DNA of 19,641 nt, taken from NCBI GenBank assembly GCA_964058845.1, contig CAXKVR010000505.1, forward strand, positions 1-19,641. The letters are read 5' to 3'. The stretch comes from Carex sylvatica (Eukaryota; Streptophyta; Magnoliopsida; Poales; Cyperaceae). Within the stretch, counting starts at the first letter, position 1; every line of letters starts with the position of its first letter. The notes under the pieces are model-generated. The model did not search any database, had not been told where the DNA came from, and saw nothing but the letters and a program-made list of their open reading frames with translations. This document shows, piece after piece, positions 17,696-19,641 of the stretch. Position numbers and translations under genes: made by a program.

Positions 17696-17880
17696 TTTTT
17701 GGAAGAAGTTGATTTGCATGGAAAGAAGTGGCAACTGCAAAACTTGCTGTTGGGCATTGCTTTTTCAGAGCAATGCCACCTTGAACCATTGGTCCTACAA
17801 CAACGCAATGCCACCTTGAGAAGCATCAATTTCCATTTTATTTTTATTTGGCTGATTAGGAAAAATAAAATTTTAACCAA
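17696..17880 (-). pseudogene. WRC-domain exon
   Basis: The frame contains CCRTNGSRWHCSEKAMPNSK then FCSCH, fitting the WRC zinc pattern C-X9-C-X10-C-X2-H exactly (C at 17800-17802, H at 17728-17730). WRC domains are plant-specific nuclear DNA-binding or localisation modules, best known in growth-regulating factors (with QLQ) and in some JmjC proteins. No QLQ or JmjC sequence is visible here. A donor GTATGT follows at 17695. The 5' border is unclear: an acceptor may lie at CTAATCAG (about 17849-17856) or at CTCAAG near 17813. The 14-bp string CAAGGTGGCATTGC occurs twice, once in each of two frames. The exon belongs to a gene cut by the copia and LINE insertions, so I treat it as a remnant. Confidence 0.55.
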
Positions 17881-17925
17881 AGTTAATTTAGCTAAAAGAA
17901 AACAGCCCGGTAAGGTACTGTGAAG

Positions 17926-18258
17926 TGTGAATTGCCTTTTTTGTGGTCTTCCTAAGTCAACTGATCATTTGTTTGTATCTTGTCCCTTTGTTTCACAGAT
18001 TTGGTCCTGGATTGCAAAATTTAATACTAATTTGGTGCAGTACTTGCTGATGTGAAATTGTGCAGTACTGAATGTAGTAGGTGTTGTAATGTTGTGTAAA
18101 CTTGTGTTGCTATCGCTTTACTGATATTAAGCTGTTTTTGTAAACTCCTTGCAGGGTTTGGGTACCATTTCAGTACCAGCCCCTATGAGAATTTCTGATT
18201 TCTAATGAAATCGGTGGGCTTTGACCCCACTATTATAAAAAAAATAAAAATAAAATGA
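17926..18258 (+). mobile_element. 5'-truncated L1-like LINE, 7-bp TSD
   Basis: At 17933-18055 the plus strand encodes CLFCGLPKSTDHLFVSCPFV followed by SQIWSWI and a stop. This matches the zinc-binding region at the C-terminus of plant non-LTR reverse transcriptases (zf-RVT; CX2C..HX5C). About 180 bp of 3' UTR and an A-rich tail (about 18235-18255) follow. TGTGAAG flanks both sides (17919-17925 and 18259-18265). Removing the insert rejoins an open minus-strand frame of the host exon, which supports these borders. Confidence 0.7.
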
Positions 18259-18265
18259 TGTGAAG

Positions 18266-18436
18266 ACAGGACTACCGTTCCAATTCCGTGGCTTTCTTTT
18301 TCATCAGTTGCTGATATGCTGTTATTTTGTGAATTCTTCATCTTTTCTTTATCAGTTTTGGGAATTGGTTGTGATGATTGTTTGATTTGATTGTCTGATG
18401 TGACCCTGCCGCTTGGTGCAAGTGAAGATCTTTCAC
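18266..18436 (-). pseudogene. Exon d' of the right-hand paralogue, cut by the LINE
   Basis: It opens after TTTCAG (18437-18442) with GERSSLAPSGRVTSDNQIKQ, a relative of exon d at 9803 for its first nine residues. It then diverges into a polar Ser/Gln/Lys-rich run ending HGIGTVVLS at the LINE border. Across the insert the same frame continues as SQYLTGLFSFS to a stop near 17891. No domain is recognised. The MuDR-type binding domain of exon d is absent here. Confidence 0.5.
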
Positions 18437-18646
18437 CTGAAACTTATCAAGTTTTATGCATGGTTAGTCCGGTAATAATAATAAAAAACACACATATTAC
18501 CAAATGTTGATCTAATAAAGGACCTATCATGAGAATAAAATGAATCAGGAACAGAAAGGGCATAAAAAATCCTCCTCTATTTAGTAGTATTAGTACTTGT
18601 TACAATTTGGATCAGATATAAATAAAATCACTTGTCTTCAGCTAAC

Positions 18647-18784
18647 CCGCATTTGTTGTCAACCCAGTATATCCAAACCCCTTTCTTCCTTTTTTCTCCA
18701 AAGCCATGTAATTTTGTTTCTCATTATAAGATCCATTTCCTTCATGCGCTGAATCGAGAACTAACATGTCAGCAGAGGCAGCGT
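18647..18784 (-). CDS. Exon c' of the right-hand paralogue (138 nt)
   Basis: Same length, phase and border motifs as 10011-10148 (donor GTTAGC in both). It encodes DAASADMLVLDSAHEGNGSY, then NEKQNYMALEKKGRKGFGYT and GLTTNA, an intact frame. The downstream intron also matches the intron at 9804-10010, including AATCAGGAACAGAAAGGG. Similarity stops near 18825 at a (TCCTCA)n run, so no exon b or a counterpart is present to the right. Confidence 0.5.
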
Positions 18785-18821
18785 CTGTATGATGACATTT
18801 CATTTCATTTCAGGATTACAA

Positions 18822-18845
18822 TCCTCATCCTCATCCTCATCCTCA
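18822..18845. repeat. (TCCTCA)4 hexamer repeat
   Basis: Four uninterrupted hexamers at the point where the duplicated block ends. Confidence 0.9.
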
Positions 18846-18879
18846 CTACTATAATACCACGCAAATTTTTTTAGGATCC

Positions 18880-19325
18880 AACAACCTATCTGTCCAAACA
18901 AGATCTGAGCCGTTCATTCAAGAGATCTCAGCCACTTATCAAAACAAATCTCAATCTCAGCCTTTAATTACTAATCTTGATTTTATGCATCTATTTCATG
19001 ATATCAAACGTGTAGAAATCTAAATTTAACTAAAAAGATACCCGTTTCAACACAACTCATAATATGAGCCATTATACTCGCCACATACTTTTCATTTTTT
19101 TTCTCGGTTGCTGTGCGCGGAACGCGCTTTCCTTCTTCTCTTCCCGATACAGATAATGCATTAGTCTCCTCTCCTTTTTCTCTCTTCTTCCCAGTGTGGA
19201 GAAGAAAACCGACCTAGCGAAACCCTTTTTCCTTTCAAAATACTGAAATGAGAATCTGAGTCGGCGTCTTCTATCCTCCCTTCATTTCTCCTCCAGACGT
19301 CTCTTTCCCTCTTCCTTGTCACCAT

Positions 19326-19360
<35 letters not shown>

Positions 19361-19449
19361 TTTTTCACTCGATTTTGAGGGTTTTATTTTGTTGATTTTA
19401 GCAGCGATTATCCGCAAATATTGGAAACTACTCACGGAGAACAAGCAGG
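18880..19449 (+). promoter_or_regulatory. Probable promoter and 5' leader of a gene running off the right edge
   Basis: From about 19085 the plus strand turns pyrimidine-rich (CTTCTTCTCTTCCC and similar), has GCGAAACCCTTTTT (a telo-box-like AAACCCT, about 19219-19232) and a short upstream ORF (ATG at 19249, three codons), then a 34-C run. This is typical of plant 5' UTRs. A TATA box is not clear. Confidence 0.45.
19327..19360. repeat. Homopolymer of 34 C
   Basis: An uninterrupted C run in the leader of the right-edge gene. Length accuracy is doubtful in any assembly. Confidence 0.9.
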
Positions 19450-19614
19450 ATGGCTTCACGGCCTGTGTTCTCTATGGTAGCACCCTGCTGGAAAGAGTCT
19501 CACTCTCAGCTTCCATAGCTTTTGTCTCCGCCTTTGTCATCCAACTCAGAGGCGTCCTAACCCTAGCATATCCAAGTTCTCCCAACAAAAAACTACAGCT
19601 GCATTCATTTTCTG
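19450..19614 (+). CDS. Possible first coding exon of an unidentified gene (partial)
   Basis: An ATG in good plant context (AGGATGGCTTC, 19450-19452) opens MASRPVFSMVAPCWKESHSQ but stops at 19516-19518. A consensus donor GTAAGA begins at 19615. A second frame stays open across the whole stretch to that donor (GFTACVLYGSTLLERVSLSA and on). A third, from about 19490, reads LTLSFHSFCLRLCHPTQRRP, Ser/Arg-rich like a transit peptide. The frame used cannot be decided. An indel in the sequence or a splice inside the exon are both possible. I do not recognise the gene. Confidence 0.25.
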
Positions 19615-19641
19615 GTAAGAAGAGAAGAGGTTGTCACAAGA

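Noticed and set aside
18632..18874. 80-residue plus-strand frame
   Set aside because: Antisense to exon c' and the (TCCTCA)n repeat.

Overview
The window reads as nuclear DNA of a eudicot plant. It is AT-rich and gene-poor, its exons are split by GT..AG introns, it carries an intron-containing tRNA-Tyr gene of plant type, and it is littered with plant mobile elements (Ty1/copia, L1-like LINE, tRNA-derived SINE, small TIR elements). I cannot name the species.

Left end (1-2160): the first two exons of a sugar/H+ symporter gene of the STP (monosaccharide transporter) family lie on the minus strand. The gene runs off the left edge. Its promoter and 5' UTR lie to the right of 1678. From 2161 to about 6600 there is AT-rich intergenic DNA holding a TIR element (2161-2636), two diverged tandem duplications (3697-4940 and 5137-5865) and, at 6600-6735, the decayed remnant of an HD-Zip homeobox gene. 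A tRNA-Tyr gene sits at 6963-7047.

Middle and right (7728-18825): a minus-strand cluster of paralogous gene pieces that I could only see by reading splice sites. Unit A (9406-10956) has four exons with mutually consistent phases and ends in a MuDR/Mutator-transposase-type zinc DNA-binding domain, with no catalytic domain after it. A second copy of its first exon lies at 7728-7895, where the neighbouring intron has gained a SINE that is absent from the unit A intron. A second copy of its third exon lies at 18647-18784. That right-hand copy leads into exons carrying a WRC zinc motif (17728-17802). It is interrupted by a truncated LINE (17926-18258) and by a complete, young Ty1/copia element (12652-17466, minus strand, 165-bp LTRs differing at one base, TSD TATAT). 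The copia element landed about 9 nt from a 3' splice site. It has itself lost most of its Gag core and has an in-frame stop in the reverse transcriptase region.

Right edge (about 18880-19641): a pyrimidine-rich 5' region and probable first exon of an unidentified plus-strand gene, with a run of 34 C residues in the leader.

No single new 'system' is evident. The most unusual items are the WRC/MuDR-binding-domain gene cluster, the exact 16-bp periodic array in the copia leader, and the nested insertions whose empty sites can be read from paralogous copies.
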